DNA of 19,030 nucleotides from Pseudomonadota bacterium (GCA_023410975.1 JAEYPG010000248.1:1-19030); one strand, 5' to 3'; shown: positions 1 to 7,458, numbered from the stretch's first letter. Made by a program: numbers and translations. Notes: generated by a model from the letters alone, not told the origin.

Positions 1-157
1 CCGGCCGGCCGACGCGCGCGGCGGCCGGGAACAACGGTGTGGGGTGGGACGCTCACTGCGGCGGGCGCCGCTACGGCGGGCCGCGATGCCTGCGCACGGC
101 AGGGAAATGAGCAGTAACAGCTTACGCGAAGCGCGCGGGCCGGCTAGGGTAGGGGGC

Positions 158-718
158 ATGCAACCGTTTGACGCCTCCGCCGTGCAGCCCGATAACAACT
201 CCACTTCCCCGGCCGCTGCCCAGGCGCGGCTTTTCATAGGCTTGTGGCCTGACGACGCGCAGCGCTGGGAAGCGCGCTCGCACCAGCAGCTCTGGCGCTG
301 GCCGCCGCAAGCGCGGCCCACGCCGGCGTCCAAGCTGCACCTGACGCTGCACTTCATCGGCGAGGTGCCGCTGGCCGCGGTGGACGGGGTGGTGCAGGCC
401 ATGCCCGCTTCCTTCGGCGCCGCGGAGCTGACCTTCTCGCATCCGGCGCTGTGGCGCGGCGGCATTGCGGTGCTGGAGCCGGAGGTGGTGCCGGCATCGC
501 TGCAGTCGCTGCATGCGCAGCTGGGGCTGCGGCTGCGCCAGCTCGGCATCTCGCTGGAAGCGCGCCCCTGGCGCCCGCACCTGACGCTGGCGCGCCAGGC
601 CCAGGGCGCCAAGCCGCCCACCAACTCGCCGCCGCTGCACTGGCGCTTCTCGCAGATGGCGCTGGTGCAGTCGGACGGGGGCTTCTACAAGGTGCTGAGG
701 ACGGCGGAGGCGGTGTGA
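158..718 (+). CDS. thpR: RNA 2',3'-cyclic phosphodiesterase / 2'-5' RNA ligase
   Basis: The 186-residue product matches the LigT/ThpR branch of the 2H phosphoesterase superfamily, which opens 2',3'-cyclic phosphate ends on RNA (and can ligate 2'-5' in vitro). Both catalytic HxT motifs are visible: HLTL at residues 61-64, followed by HFIGEV, and HLTL at 141-144 in the context RPHLTLAR. The family-typical ARLFIGLWPDD strand lies at about 23-33. Length is normal for the family. I chose ATG 158 because the frame can extend to a GTG at 44, but those upstream residues look like unstructured Arg/Ala-rich sequence and lengthen the protein beyond the family; AGGG-type purines lie just before 158. It converges on the SDR gene with only 4 bp between stop codons. 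Cytoplasmic. Function is confident; the exact start is less so. Confidence 0.9.
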   Translation: MQPFDASAVQPDNNSTSPAAAQARLFIGLWPDDAQRWEARSHQQLWRWPPQARPTPASKLHLTLHFIGEVPLAAVDGVVQAMPASFGAAELTFSHPALWRGGIAVLEPEVVPASLQSLHAQLGLRLRQLGISLEARPWRPHLTLARQAQGAKPPTNSPPLHWRFSQMALVQSDGGFYKVLRTAEAV

Positions 719-722
719 GGGC

Positions 723-1493
723 TCAGGGCTCGCGCACGTCCGCCACCGGCTGCGTCCCGTAGTCCGGACGCTCCAGGTACGCCAGCAGCTTGGCGGCGGC
801 CTGCTCCGGGCTGTCCAGCAGGCCCTGTTCGCGCAGCTGCACGAAGCGGTCGTGGTCGGGGAAATGCGAGGGATCGGCGCCCCGCAGCTGCACCTGCATG
901 TCGGTATCGATCACGCCCGGCGCCAGCGACACCACGCGCGCGCCCCGCGGCTTGAGCGCCTCGTCCAGCGCCAGCGCGCGGGTGAAGTGGTCCAGCCCGG
1001 CCTTGACCGCACAGTAGGGCGCGCTGGCCGCCATGGCGCGCCGGCCCAGGCCCGAGGAAATGTGGAGTACCTTGCGCGCCGCGCTCCAGGGCTCGGTGGC
1101 GCGCAGGAAGGCGCGCGTGAGCAGCACCGGCGCCTCCAGCCCCACGCGCAGCGCGTCCGACAGCAGCGGCGCCTCCACCCCTTCCACCGGGCCGGGCGGC
1201 GCCAGCAGCGCGGCGTTGTTGACCAGCACCGCCTCGGCCACGGGCGTGCCGGCCTGTGCCCGCAGCCAGGCCTCCAGCCGCTCGGCGGCCGCCACGGGCT
1301 GCGCCAGATCCTGCGCCCACTGCTCCAGCGTCGCGCCCTGGGCGCGCGCCTCGGCTTCCAGCGCCGGGTCGGGACGGCGCGACAGCGTCAGCAGCCGCGT
1401 GCCCTCGCGCCGCAGCAGCGCCACGGCCAGGGCGCGGCCCATGCCGCGCGAGGCGCCGGTGAGGATGACCAATCGGTTCGGGTTCGTGCTCAT
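723..1493 (-). CDS. SDR family NAD(P)-dependent oxidoreductase
   Basis: A 256-residue classical short-chain dehydrogenase/reductase. Visible elements are the Rossmann nucleotide-binding motif TGASRGMG at residues 12-19, an NNAA segment after strand 4, the catalytic Ser in HISSGLG, and the YxxxK pair in the sequence APYCAVKAG. SLAPGVIDTDM is the usual PG motif after strand 6. Similarity to sepiapterin-reductase-like SDRs is suggested by the layout (TGASRGMGRAL plus the PGVIDTDMQ segment), but the substrate cannot be read from sequence. Its ATG overlaps the stop of the flavin reductase gene as ATGA (1490-1493), so the two are probably translationally coupled. It is the last gene of a three-gene minus-strand operon with the RluA-type synthase and the flavin reductase. 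Confidence 0.9.
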   Translation of the reverse strand: MSTNPNRLVILTGASRGMGRALAVALLRREGTRLLTLSRRPDPALEAEARAQGATLEQWAQDLAQPVAAAERLEAWLRAQAGTPVAEAVLVNNAALLAPPGPVEGVEAPLLSDALRVGLEAPVLLTRAFLRATEPWSAARKVLHISSGLGRRAMAASAPYCAVKAGLDHFTRALALDEALKPRGARVVSLAPGVIDTDMQVQLRGADPSHFPDHDRFVQLREQGLLDSPEQAAAKLLAYLERPDYGTQPVADVREP

Positions 1494-2086
1494 GTCTTGT
1501 CCGCCATCGAATGGGCCTGCACCTGCTCGCCGCAGAGGAAGAAGCGGCCGCCGGCGATGTGGTGCAGCGTGCGCAGGGCGTCCAGCGCCGGGTCCGCGTC
1601 GGGTCCGTCGCGGAACTGCCAGCGCCCTTGGGCATAGGCGCGCGCGTCGGCCTGCGCCGCCACCACCTCGCCCAGGAAGAGGTCGTGCTGCGCCTGCAGC
1701 GCGGGCTGCGGCAGCAGCCTGCACTCCAGCCAGGCCACGCAGCCTTCGATCAGCGGCGCCTGCGTCGCCTGCCCGGCGAAGCTGCCGATGCCGAACGCCT
1801 CGAACTTGTCCAGCGCCTCGCCGCCGCAGCTGCCCACGGTGTAGGTCATGTCGGCCTGGGCGCGGCAGGGCAGGTTCAGCGCGAACTCGCCCGAGGACTC
1901 GATCAGCCGCCGGGTGAAGGTGCTCTTGTCCAGCACCACCGCCACCTTGGGCGGATCGAAGTCCAGCGGCATGGCCCACGCGGCGGCCATGAGGTTGCGG
2001 CGGCTGCCGTGGGCGGCGCTCACGAGCACGGTCGGCCCGTGGTTCATCAGGCGGTAGGCCTGGGGCAGGGGGACGTCTTGTCGCAT
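1490..2086 (-). CDS. flavin reductase family protein
   Basis: The 198-residue product looks like a flavin-reductase-like FMN-binding split-barrel protein (Flavin_Reduct family). Supporting segments are the N-terminal HGPTVLVSAAHGSRRN stretch, MAAAWAMPLDFDPPKVAVVLDKSTFTRRLIE at about residues 33-63 (the PPK and the T/S-FT region usually contact FMN phosphate), GEFALNLPC, and HDLFLGEVVAA near the C-terminus. Members use FMN as cofactor or substrate to pass electrons from NAD(P)H, often to a partner oxygenase; no partner is in this window. The start is ATG 2086; upstream codons in frame are low-complexity and overlap the RluA-type gene. It begins 19 bp after that gene's stop and overlaps the SDR start by 4 bp, consistent with one transcript. 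Its specific role is unknown. Confidence 0.88.
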   Translation of the reverse strand: MRQDVPLPQAYRLMNHGPTVLVSAAHGSRRNLMAAAWAMPLDFDPPKVAVVLDKSTFTRRLIESSGEFALNLPCRAQADMTYTVGSCGGEALDKFEAFGIGSFAGQATQAPLIEGCVAWLECRLLPQPALQAQHDLFLGEVVAAQADARAYAQGRWQFRDGPDADPALDALRTLHHIAGGRFFLCGEQVQAHSMADKT

Positions 2087-2105
2087 GGCGCCATGATGCC
2101 GGCGC

Positions 2106-2735
2106 TCAGAAGGGCGCCGGATCGGCGAAGCGCATGACCGTGCCGTCGCCCGGGTGCGGCAGCGCCAGCTCCGCCGCGTGCAGCAGCAGCCGCGGCGCGC
2201 GCGCCAGCACTGCCGGCGGCGCATACAGCTCGTCGCCCAGGATCGGATGCCCCAGCGCCGCCAGGTGCACGCGCAGCTGGTGGGAGCGTCCCGTCACCGG
2301 CTCCAGTTCCACGCGCGTGGCGCCGTCCTCGTGCGCCAGCACGCGCCAGCGCGTCAGCGAGGGTTTGCCCAGCGCGTGATCGACCATCTGCCGCGGCCGG
2401 TTGGGCCAGTCGCAGCGCAGCGGCAGCGCGACTTCGCCCCAGCCGCCGGGCGGCGCCTCCAGGTGCCCGGACACCACCGCCACGTAACGCTTGTGCACGC
2501 GGCGCTCGGCGAAGGCGATGCTCAGGAAACGCTGTGCCTCGGCGCCTCGTCCCATGGCGATCAGCCCCGAGGTCGCCATGTCCAGCCGGTGCACCACCAG
2601 CGCGTCGGGAAATTGCGCCTGGGCGCGGGCCGCCAGGCAATCGGGCTCGGTGCGCCCTGGCACCGCCAAAAGGCCGGAAGGCTTGACGAGGATCAGAAGA
2701 TATTCGTCAGAATGGAGTAAGGAAATTCGATCCAT
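2106..2735 (-). CDS. RluA-family pseudouridine synthase
   Basis: A 209-residue RluA/RluC/RluD-type enzyme that converts uridine to pseudouridine in rRNA or tRNA. The catalytic motif HRLDMATSGL is at residues 49-58 with the nucleophilic Asp at 52. KPSGLLAVPG (18-27) and the C-terminal LEPVTGRSHQLRVHLAALGHPILGDELY block are diagnostic. There is no N-terminal S4 domain, so this is the short RluA-like class (tRNA U32 / 23S U746 in E. coli RluA), though the target here cannot be fixed from sequence. ATG 2735 is preferred because the family begins just before an ILL.DEYLLILVKPSG strand; no good Shine-Dalgarno precedes it. A possible TATATG -10 (complement of 2749-2754) would give a very short leader. 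First gene of the operon with the flavin reductase and SDR; divergent from the cold shock gene. Confidence 0.92.
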   Translation of the reverse strand: MDRISLLHSDEYLLILVKPSGLLAVPGRTEPDCLAARAQAQFPDALVVHRLDMATSGLIAMGRGAEAQRFLSIAFAERRVHKRYVAVVSGHLEAPPGGWGEVALPLRCDWPNRPRQMVDHALGKPSLTRWRVLAHEDGATRVELEPVTGRSHQLRVHLAALGHPILGDELYAPPAVLARAPRLLLHAAELALPHPGDGTVMRFADPAPF

Positions 2736-2793
2736 ATGAGTTTGTGAGCATATAGGTCCGATTTCTTGCCCCGGAGGCGAAGGGGGCCATGTG

Positions 2794-2799
2794 TAGAAT
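2794..2799 (+). promoter_or_regulatory. candidate -10 box for cold shock gene
   Basis: TAGAAT matches the sigma-70 -10 consensus at 5 of 6 positions inside an otherwise GC-rich stretch. No convincing -35 lies at the standard 17-nt spacing; TTGCCC at 2766-2771 is 22 nt away. If used, transcription would begin near 2806 and leave a leader of about 180 nt, as in known cspA-type genes. Confidence 0.3.
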
Positions 2800-2805
2800 G
2801 GTTCG

Positions 2806-2986
2806 CGCAGAAAAGTCCGGACACGTTCTCGGCGTGGGTTTCCTTCCGAGTCCCTCGGCGTCCTCTCGGACACCGTTGCAGCCGGCCTGGTTTGAATTTC
2901 CGCGCTGCGTTTCCTGGGCGTTTCTGCTCCGGCCTTGGGAGGAACACCGGCCGGATTTCCATGCATCCACAAATAAGGTTTTTCTC
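2806..2986 (+). promoter_or_regulatory. structured 5' leader of cold shock gene
   Basis: The leader region before the cold shock start contains visible dyads: CCGAG/CTCGG with a 3-nt loop at 2846-2858, and CCGGCC/GGCCGG at 2929-2934 and 2949-2954 enclosing the purine-rich GGGAGGAAC loop. It also holds short direct repeats, CTCGGCGT at about 2828 and 2854, and GGACAC at about 2818 and 2868. Long structured leaders that act as RNA thermosensors are known for cspA genes. That this leader does the same is inference. Confidence 0.35.
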
Positions 2987-3199
2987 ATGAGCATCCAACA
3001 ATCCGGCATCGTCAAGTGGTTCGATGACGGCAAGGGCTTTGGTTTCATCACGCCGGATGGCGGCGGCAAGGACGTGTTCGCCCATTTCAGCGAAATCCAA
3101 TCCGACGGCTTCAAGAGCTTGAAGGAAAACCAGCGCGTGGAATTCGAAGTGCGCGAGGGGCCCAAAGGCCTGCAGGCTGCCAAGATCCGCAGCCTGTAA
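2987..3199 (+). CDS. CspA-family cold shock protein
   Basis: A 70-residue single cold-shock domain (OB-fold) protein that binds single-stranded nucleic acid and acts as an RNA chaperone and antiterminator. RNP1 is KGFGFI (residues about 15-20) and RNP2 is VFAHF (about 30-34), with the usual GIVKWFDDGKGFGFI opening and a C-terminal GLQAAKI strand. DVFAHFSEIQ is the form common in betaproteobacteria. Length is exactly typical. ATG 2987 follows AATAAGG at suitable spacing; the open frame extends upstream to 2789 but that part encodes a non-homologous peptide and lies in the leader. The gene is monocistronic, bounded by a strong terminator. Other family members are normally present in such genomes, so calling it cspA itself would be a guess. 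Confidence 0.96.
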   Translation: MSIQQSGIVKWFDDGKGFGFITPDGGGKDVFAHFSEIQSDGFKSLKENQRVEFEVREGPKGLQAAKIRSL

Positions 3200-3216
3200 G
3201 CGGTTCTCCTCCCATG

Positions 3217-3245
3217 AAAAAACGCGGCCTCGGGCCGCGTTTTTT
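3217..3245. terminator. bidirectional rho-independent terminator
   Basis: A perfect 8-bp stem, ACGCGGCC (3222-3229) with GGCCGCGT (3233-3240), has a TCG loop. It is preceded by an A-tract and followed by a T-tract, so it can act on both strands. It lies between the convergent cold shock gene (18 bp after its stop) and the phosphatase gene on the minus strand. Confidence 0.93.
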
Positions 3246-3268
3246 GTTGGTGCCGGGCGCGGGCAGTT

Positions 3269-3823
3269 TCAGAAGCGCTCGACCAGGCCCGTCTGCTGCG
3301 CCGTCTGCGGGTTGGAGCCCGCCTCGCGCACGCGTTGAAGCGCTTCCGCCGTGGGCAGTCCCAGCGCCTTGAGCACGCAGGCCGCGGCGCTGCCGGTGCG
3401 CCCCAGCCCGGCGGCGCAGTGCAGCAGCACCGCGCCGCCCGCGCGCAGCGCCTCGGTGGCCTGCGCGATGCCGGCGTGGAACTCCGGCAGGTCCGGCGGC
3501 AGCCCGAAATTGCGCATCGGCAGGTTCAGCCAGCGAAAGGGCAGCGTGCCCTGCGCCACGGCCGAGCGGTAGGCGGGCGACAGCTCCACCAGCTCCTCCA
3601 CCGGCGCCAGGCACAGCACCAGCGCCAGCTGGCGCTGCTTGGCCTCGGCCAGGAAGCGCTTCATCGGCTCGAAGCGCCCGGGCATGGCCGACAGCCACAG
3701 CTGCCCCGGCACGCCGGCCGGCAGCGCCACGCCACGCATCACCGGCACGCTGCCGTGGCCCGCCGGCGCCGTGCCGGAGGGCTGCACGGCGCTCGCGCTC
3801 ATGGTGGTGGACGGGGCGTTCAT
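3269..3823 (-). CDS. CX5R dual-specificity/tyrosine phosphatase-like protein
   Basis: A 184-residue protein with a clear protein-tyrosine-phosphatase P-loop, HCAAGLGRTGS at residues 135-145; Cys136 would be the nucleophile and Arg142 the phosphate-binding residue. The surrounding layout (LALVLCL, then WLNLPMRNFGLPPDLPEF, then the P-loop, then NPQTAQQTGLVERF near the C-terminus) fits bacterial CDKN3/dual-specificity-like phosphatases. The segment usually holding the general acid reads MRNFGLPPD, so the acid may be Asp111, with Asn at 104. No signal peptide; cytoplasmic. The start ATG 3823 follows GGGAG about 10 nt upstream. It lies 17 bp downstream of the Tim44-domain gene on the same strand, so co-transcription is likely. 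The substrate (protein, nucleotide or lipid) is unknown. Confidence 0.85.
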   Translation of the reverse strand: MNAPSTTMSASAVQPSGTAPAGHGSVPVMRGVALPAGVPGQLWLSAMPGRFEPMKRFLAEAKQRQLALVLCLAPVEELVELSPAYRSAVAQGTLPFRWLNLPMRNFGLPPDLPEFHAGIAQATEALRAGGAVLLHCAAGLGRTGSAAACVLKALGLPTAEALQRVREAGSNPQTAQQTGLVERF

Positions 3824-3840
3824 GCGCCGCGGCTCCCGGC

Positions 3841-4848
3841 TCAGTGCGAGTACTGCTGGATGCCGGCGATGGCCCAGTCGCGGCTACCGTCGGCCGGACG
3901 CACCAGGTGCCAGACCTCGTCGAAGTCGGCCGCCGGGGCGTCGCGTTCCTCGCGGACCAGGCCGCTGTAGCGCACGCTCACCACCTGCTGGTCACGCTCC
4001 TGCACCCAGTCCAGCACCTGCGCGTCCACGCGCACCACGTCGGTGGTCTGGGCCTTGCCGTTGCGCTCCTGCAGGTCCAGGCGCAGGTGGGCGAACAGCT
4101 CCGGCGTGGTGAACTGGCGCAGGTCGTTGAGGTCGGCGGCGTCGTTGGCGGCCTGCATGCGGATGAAGATCATCTTGGCCGCGCGCTCGAAGGACGCCTG
4201 GTCGAAGTCCGCCGGCAGGTTCGGGCCGGAGGACGCCGGCGCCACCGCGCTGCCGCCCATGCCGGCCGCGTTGAAAGCCGTGCCCGGCTGCGCGACGTTG
4301 AAGCCCTCGGCCTGGCGCTGCATCGGCTGGCTCAAGCCCTGCTGCGCGTTCCACGGCGAGGCCATGGAGTTGGCCCCGGCGCCCGCACCGGCGCCGGCGT
4401 AGGCCGGCTGCGGACCGGCCTTCTTGCCGGCGAAGCGGCTGACCAGGAAGCGGACCAGGAAGATCGCGGCGATGGCCAGCAGCGCCATCATCACGAAGTT
4501 CGCCACCGCCTCGCCCATGCCGAAGTGGCTCAGCAGTGCCGCGATGCCCAGGCCCGCGGCCAGGCCGGCGATGGGGCCGAGCCAGTTGCGCTTGGGTGCC
4601 GCAGCTGCGGCCGGCGCGGCGGCCGCAGCGGGCGCGGTGGCCTGCCGGGCCGGCGTGGCTTGGTTGGGGGCGGCCTGGTTCGGCGTTGCCTGGTTGGGCG
4701 TCGCATGGTTCGCCGGCGGCGTGCTGCGCTGCATGCCCGCCGAGCCGCCGCCGCCCAGGCGCTTGGCCTCGGCCATCACGGGCGTGAATGACGCGGCCGC
4801 CACGGCCAGCATCAGCGCGCCCAGCAGTCCAGTCCTAGTCTTGCTCAT
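3841..4848 (-). CDS. Tim44-like domain membrane protein
   Basis: A 335-residue protein. Residues 1-26 look like a cleavable signal or N-terminal anchor (GLLGALMLAVAAASFTPVMA). A low-complexity Pro/Ala/Asn/Gln linker with pentapeptide NQATP-like repeats (about 47-67) follows, then a transmembrane pair at about 88-106 and 115-137. The C-terminal soluble domain (about 210-333) contains FERAAKMIFIRMQAANDAADLNDLRQFTTPELFAHL and ends in DEVWHLVRPADG..WAIAGIQQY. That domain is the Tim44/MbaA-type NTF2-like fold seen in many proteobacterial membrane proteins of undefined role. ATG 4848 is supported by GGAGAG upstream; codons further upstream overlap the divergent TonB receptor gene. Probably co-transcribed with the downstream phosphatase. 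Bacterial function is not established, so I do not assign one. Confidence 0.85.
   Translation of the reverse strand: MSKTRTGLLGALMLAVAAASFTPVMAEAKRLGGGGSAGMQRSTPPANHATPNQATPNQAAPNQATPARQATAPAAAAAPAAAAAPKRNWLGPIAGLAAGLGIAALLSHFGMGEAVANFVMMALLAIAAIFLVRFLVSRFAGKKAGPQPAYAGAGAGAGANSMASPWNAQQGLSQPMQRQAEGFNVAQPGTAFNAAGMGGSAVAPASSGPNLPADFDQASFERAAKMIFIRMQAANDAADLNDLRQFTTPELFAHLRLDLQERNGKAQTTDVVRVDAQVLDWVQERDQQVVSVRYSGLVREERDAPAADFDEVWHLVRPADGSRDWAIAGIQQYSH
4652..4711. repeat. four 15-bp tandem repeats inside Tim44-domain gene
   Basis: Four contiguous 15-bp units (GGCGTGGCTTGGTTG and three variants, from 4652, 4667, 4682 and 4697) encode the NxATP-type pentapeptides of the linker on the minus strand. 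The unit length is a multiple of three, so copy-number change would keep the reading frame. Confidence 0.85.
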
Positions 4849-4936
4849 TGCTGTGTCTCTCTCCGACGTCCGGGCAACGGCCCGGGCTAGAAGCTGTGAA
4901 TGATGAGGGCGCCCCAAAGTTCCCCAAGACGGGTGA

Positions 4937-7177
4937 ATGACAATTTCGGGCATGCCTTTTTCGAAACCTGCATTCCGCGCCCATGCCCATGGCTTGGGCC
5001 TGAAGCTCATCGCCGCGGCCTGCGCCCTGGCCGGTGGCGCATCCGCCCAGACCGTGCCGGCACCACCGGCAGCCCCCATGCCCGCCCCGGACGACGCGGC
5101 GCCGCAGCGCGTGGAGATCACCGGCGAGCGCAGCGGCAGCGAGATGCAGGAGCGGCGCCAGTCCACCGTGGCCAAGACCGTGATCGGGCGCGAGGAGATC
5201 GAGCGCTTCGGCGACGCCTCGCTGGGCGAGGTGCTCAAGCGGCTGCCGGGCGTGACGCTGGACGGCGCGCCCGGGCGCGGCGGCAACCCGCGCCTGCGCG
5301 GGCTGGGCGGCGGCTACACGCAGATCCTGCTCGACGGCGAGCGCGTGCCGCCGGGCTTCGAGATCGACTCCATTGCGCCCGAGCAGATCGAGCGCATCGA
5401 GATCCTGCGCGCGCCCACGGCCGAGACCGGCGCGCGCGCCGTCGCCGGCACCATCAACATCATCACGCGCGAGAGTTTCAGGAGGCGCCTCAACGACTTG
5501 CGCCTGTCGCTGGGCCTGGAGGACGGGCGCTGGAGCCCCGGGCTGAGCTGGACGCGCAGCGGCAGCGACGGCGCGCTGTCCTACACCTTCGGCGCCAACG
5601 CGGTGCAGACGCGCTTCAACACGCACAGCGTCGGCACCCTGGAGCAGGACGTCGCGGGCGTGCCCACGCTGCGCCGCCAGGAGACCACCGACGGCGCCAC
5701 CGAGCGCCGGCGCCTGACGCTCAACGGCCGGCTGCAGTGGAAGCTGGGCGAGGGCGAGGCCTTCACGCTCACACCCTTCGCCATCCTGTCCAACACCGAC
5801 AGCCGCCGCCACGCCACGCTGGTCCAGGACCCGGCGGCCACCGCCCCCTACACGCAGCTCGACGGCCGCGGCGAGGCCGATTTCAACCTGATGCGGCTGA
5901 GCGCGCAGCGCACGCAACGCCTGGGCGACGGCACGCGGCTGGAGTGGCGCGCCGGCGCGGGGCGCTGGCGCTACGAGGACGAGGTACAGCGCTTCAAGCG
6001 CAACGCCTCGGGCTCGCCGCTGCCCGGCGAGAGCGACCAGGCCACCATCACCGACCAGAGCTGGAACGCCAGCGTCAAGGCCTCCACGCTGCTGGCCGAC
6101 GCGCACAGCGGCGTGGCCGGGCTGGAGCTCGAAGGCGCGCGGCGCGAGGAGCTGCGCAGCTATGTCTTCAGCGACGGCACGCCGCGCTTTCCCGGCTACG
6201 GCACCGGGCTGCAGGCACGCTCGCAGCGCGTGGCGGTCTACGCGCAGGACGAGTGGGAAATCAACCGGCACTGGGCCGCGCATGCCGGGCTGCGCTGGGA
6301 AAGCATCGAGACCCGTGGCGAGGGGCTGGACGGCGGGCAGCGCAACCGCAGCGCCGTGTGGAGCCCGCTGCTGCACGCGGTGTGGAAACCCGATCCGAAG
6401 CAACGCGACCAGCTGCGCATGAGCCTCACGCGCAGCTACCGCGCGCCGGCGCTGAACAGCCTGGTGGGCCGCCCGATGCTGAGCGTGAACAACAGCGCCA
6501 CCAGCCCGGACCGCGCCGGCAACCCGGCGCTGCGCCCCGAGCTGGCCACCGGGCTCGATCTCACCTTCGAGCGCTACCTGCCCGGCGGCGGGCTGCTGAG
6601 CGCCGGCGTGTTCCACCGCCGCATCAGCGACCTCGTGCGCTACGAGACGCTGCCGCCCGCGCCGGGCGGGCGCTGGGTGAACCGGCCCTACAACGTGGGC
6701 GACGCCACGGTGCAGGGGCTGGAGCTGGAGGCAAAGGTCGCGCTGCGCGAATTCATGGCACAGGCGCCCGCGGTGGACCTGCGCGCCAGCGCGAATTTCT
6801 ATCGCTCGCGTGTGGACTCGGTGCCGGGACCGGACAACCGCGTGGAGCAGCAGCCGGGCATGACGGCCAACCTGGGAGCGGACTGGACGCTGCGCGCGCT
6901 GCCGCTGAAGGTGGGCGCCAACCTTCACTGGACGCCGGGCTACGTCACCCGGCTGTCGGCCACGGAAACGGCGGTGCAGGGCCGCAAGCCGGTGTTCGAC
7001 GCCTACGCGCTGTGGACCGTGAGCCCCACGCTGGGCGTGCGGCTGTCGGCGTCCAACTTCACTTCGCCGGACTACGTGCGCGGCAGCATCTACGACGACG
7101 GCACCCTGTACGAGAGCTCGCGGACGCTGAACCGGAGCTACGTGGACTGGATGCTGCGGCTGGAGATGAAGCTGTAA
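4937..7177 (+). CDS. TonB-dependent outer-membrane receptor
   Basis: The 746-residue product has a signal peptide (hydrophobic GLKLIAAACALAGG, cleavage near ASA-QT at residues 36-38). A plug domain follows at about 55-165 (KTVIGREEIERFGDASLGEVLKRLPGVTL, LRGLGGGYTQILLDGERV, and the conserved GTINIITRE end). The rest is a long beta-barrel with alternating aromatic strands and the conserved SYRAPALNSL and NPALRPE segments. QRVEITGE near residue 56 could serve as the TonB box. It transports a substrate across the outer membrane using TonB-ExbBD energy. No siderophore, heme or cobalamin gene is adjacent, so the substrate is undetermined. The last residues (RLEMKL) lack the common terminal Phe. ATG 4937 is the farthest upstream start; ATG 4952 is an alternative. 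Divergent from the Tim44-domain gene; stop is 19 bp from the convergent S4 gene. Confidence 0.93.
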   Translation: MTISGMPFSKPAFRAHAHGLGLKLIAAACALAGGASAQTVPAPPAAPMPAPDDAAPQRVEITGERSGSEMQERRQSTVAKTVIGREEIERFGDASLGEVLKRLPGVTLDGAPGRGGNPRLRGLGGGYTQILLDGERVPPGFEIDSIAPEQIERIEILRAPTAETGARAVAGTINIITRESFRRRLNDLRLSLGLEDGRWSPGLSWTRSGSDGALSYTFGANAVQTRFNTHSVGTLEQDVAGVPTLRRQETTDGATERRRLTLNGRLQWKLGEGEAFTLTPFAILSNTDSRRHATLVQDPAATAPYTQLDGRGEADFNLMRLSAQRTQRLGDGTRLEWRAGAGRWRYEDEVQRFKRNASGSPLPGESDQATITDQSWNASVKASTLLADAHSGVAGLELEGARREELRSYVFSDGTPRFPGYGTGLQARSQRVAVYAQDEWEINRHWAAHAGLRWESIETRGEGLDGGQRNRSAVWSPLLHAVWKPDPKQRDQLRMSLTRSYRAPALNSLVGRPMLSVNNSATSPDRAGNPALRPELATGLDLTFERYLPGGGLLSAGVFHRRISDLVRYETLPPAPGGRWVNRPYNVGDATVQGLELEAKVALREFMAQAPAVDLRASANFYRSRVDSVPGPDNRVEQQPGMTANLGADWTLRALPLKVGANLHWTPGYVTRLSATETAVQGRKPVFDAYALWTVSPTLGVRLSASNFTSPDYVRGSIYDDGTLYESSRTLNRSYVDWMLRLEMKL

Positions 7178-7196
7178 GGGCGCACGGTCGCGGCGC

Positions 7197-7457
7197 CTAC
7201 TCCGTTGCCGCCGCCTCCGCCGCCGGGCCGCTCCCCGGCGGCAGGATGCGCACCCGCGCGCCGGCCACCGCCACCACCTGGCCCGGGCGCAGCTTGGCGG
7301 TCTTGCGCAGCTCCTGCTGGCCGTCCACCTGCACCTTGCCGGCAGCGACCAAGGCCTTGGCCGCGCCGCCGTTGTCGGCCAGCCCCGTGGCCTTGAGCAG
7401 CGCGTCCAGCGGGATGAACTCGCCGCGCAGCTCGAAATCGATGTGTTGCATGCGCAT
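7197..7457 (-). CDS. small S4-domain RNA-binding protein (YbcJ/RlbA-like)
   Basis: An 86-residue protein consisting almost only of an S4 RNA-binding domain: FIPLDALLKATGLADNGGAAKALVAAGKVQVDGQ then ELRKTAKLRPGQVVAVAGARVRIL. The layout and length resemble E. coli YbcJ, a small stand-alone S4 protein thought to bind RNA or ribosomes. The C-terminal tail is Pro/Ala-rich. Two starts are possible, ATG 7457 and ATG 7451; the first begins 1 bp after the stop of the LLM oxidoreductase gene, so the two are probably translationally coupled. It converges on the TonB receptor gene. The binding partner is unknown. Confidence 0.87.
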   Translation of the reverse strand: MRMQHIDFELRGEFIPLDALLKATGLADNGGAAKALVAAGKVQVDGQQELRKTAKLRPGQVVAVAGARVRILPPGSGPAAEAAATE

Positions 7458-7458
7458 G

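Noticed and set aside
122..150. Promoter for thpR (TTACGC, 17-nt spacer, TAGGGT)
   Set aside because: Spacing is ideal but only about 2 and 3 of 6 bases match the sigma-70 boxes, which is not better than chance.
1..157. Gene fragment at the left edge
   Set aside because: No frame shows a recognisable protein segment; only GC-rich sequence and a short GCGGCG/CGCCGC dyad are seen.
2789..2986. N-terminal extension of the cold shock protein
   Set aside because: The extra 66 residues do not resemble any cold shock domain, and ATG 2987 has its own ribosome binding site.
4870..4887. CCGGG/CCCGG dyad in the Tim44/TonB divergent gap as an operator
   Set aside because: Pure G/C 5-bp arms are too likely by chance in this sequence, and no Fur-like AT-rich site is present.
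4835..6928. 697-codon minus-strand frame opposite the TonB receptor
   Set aside because: Low-complexity antisense product, contradicted by the clear receptor on the plus strand.
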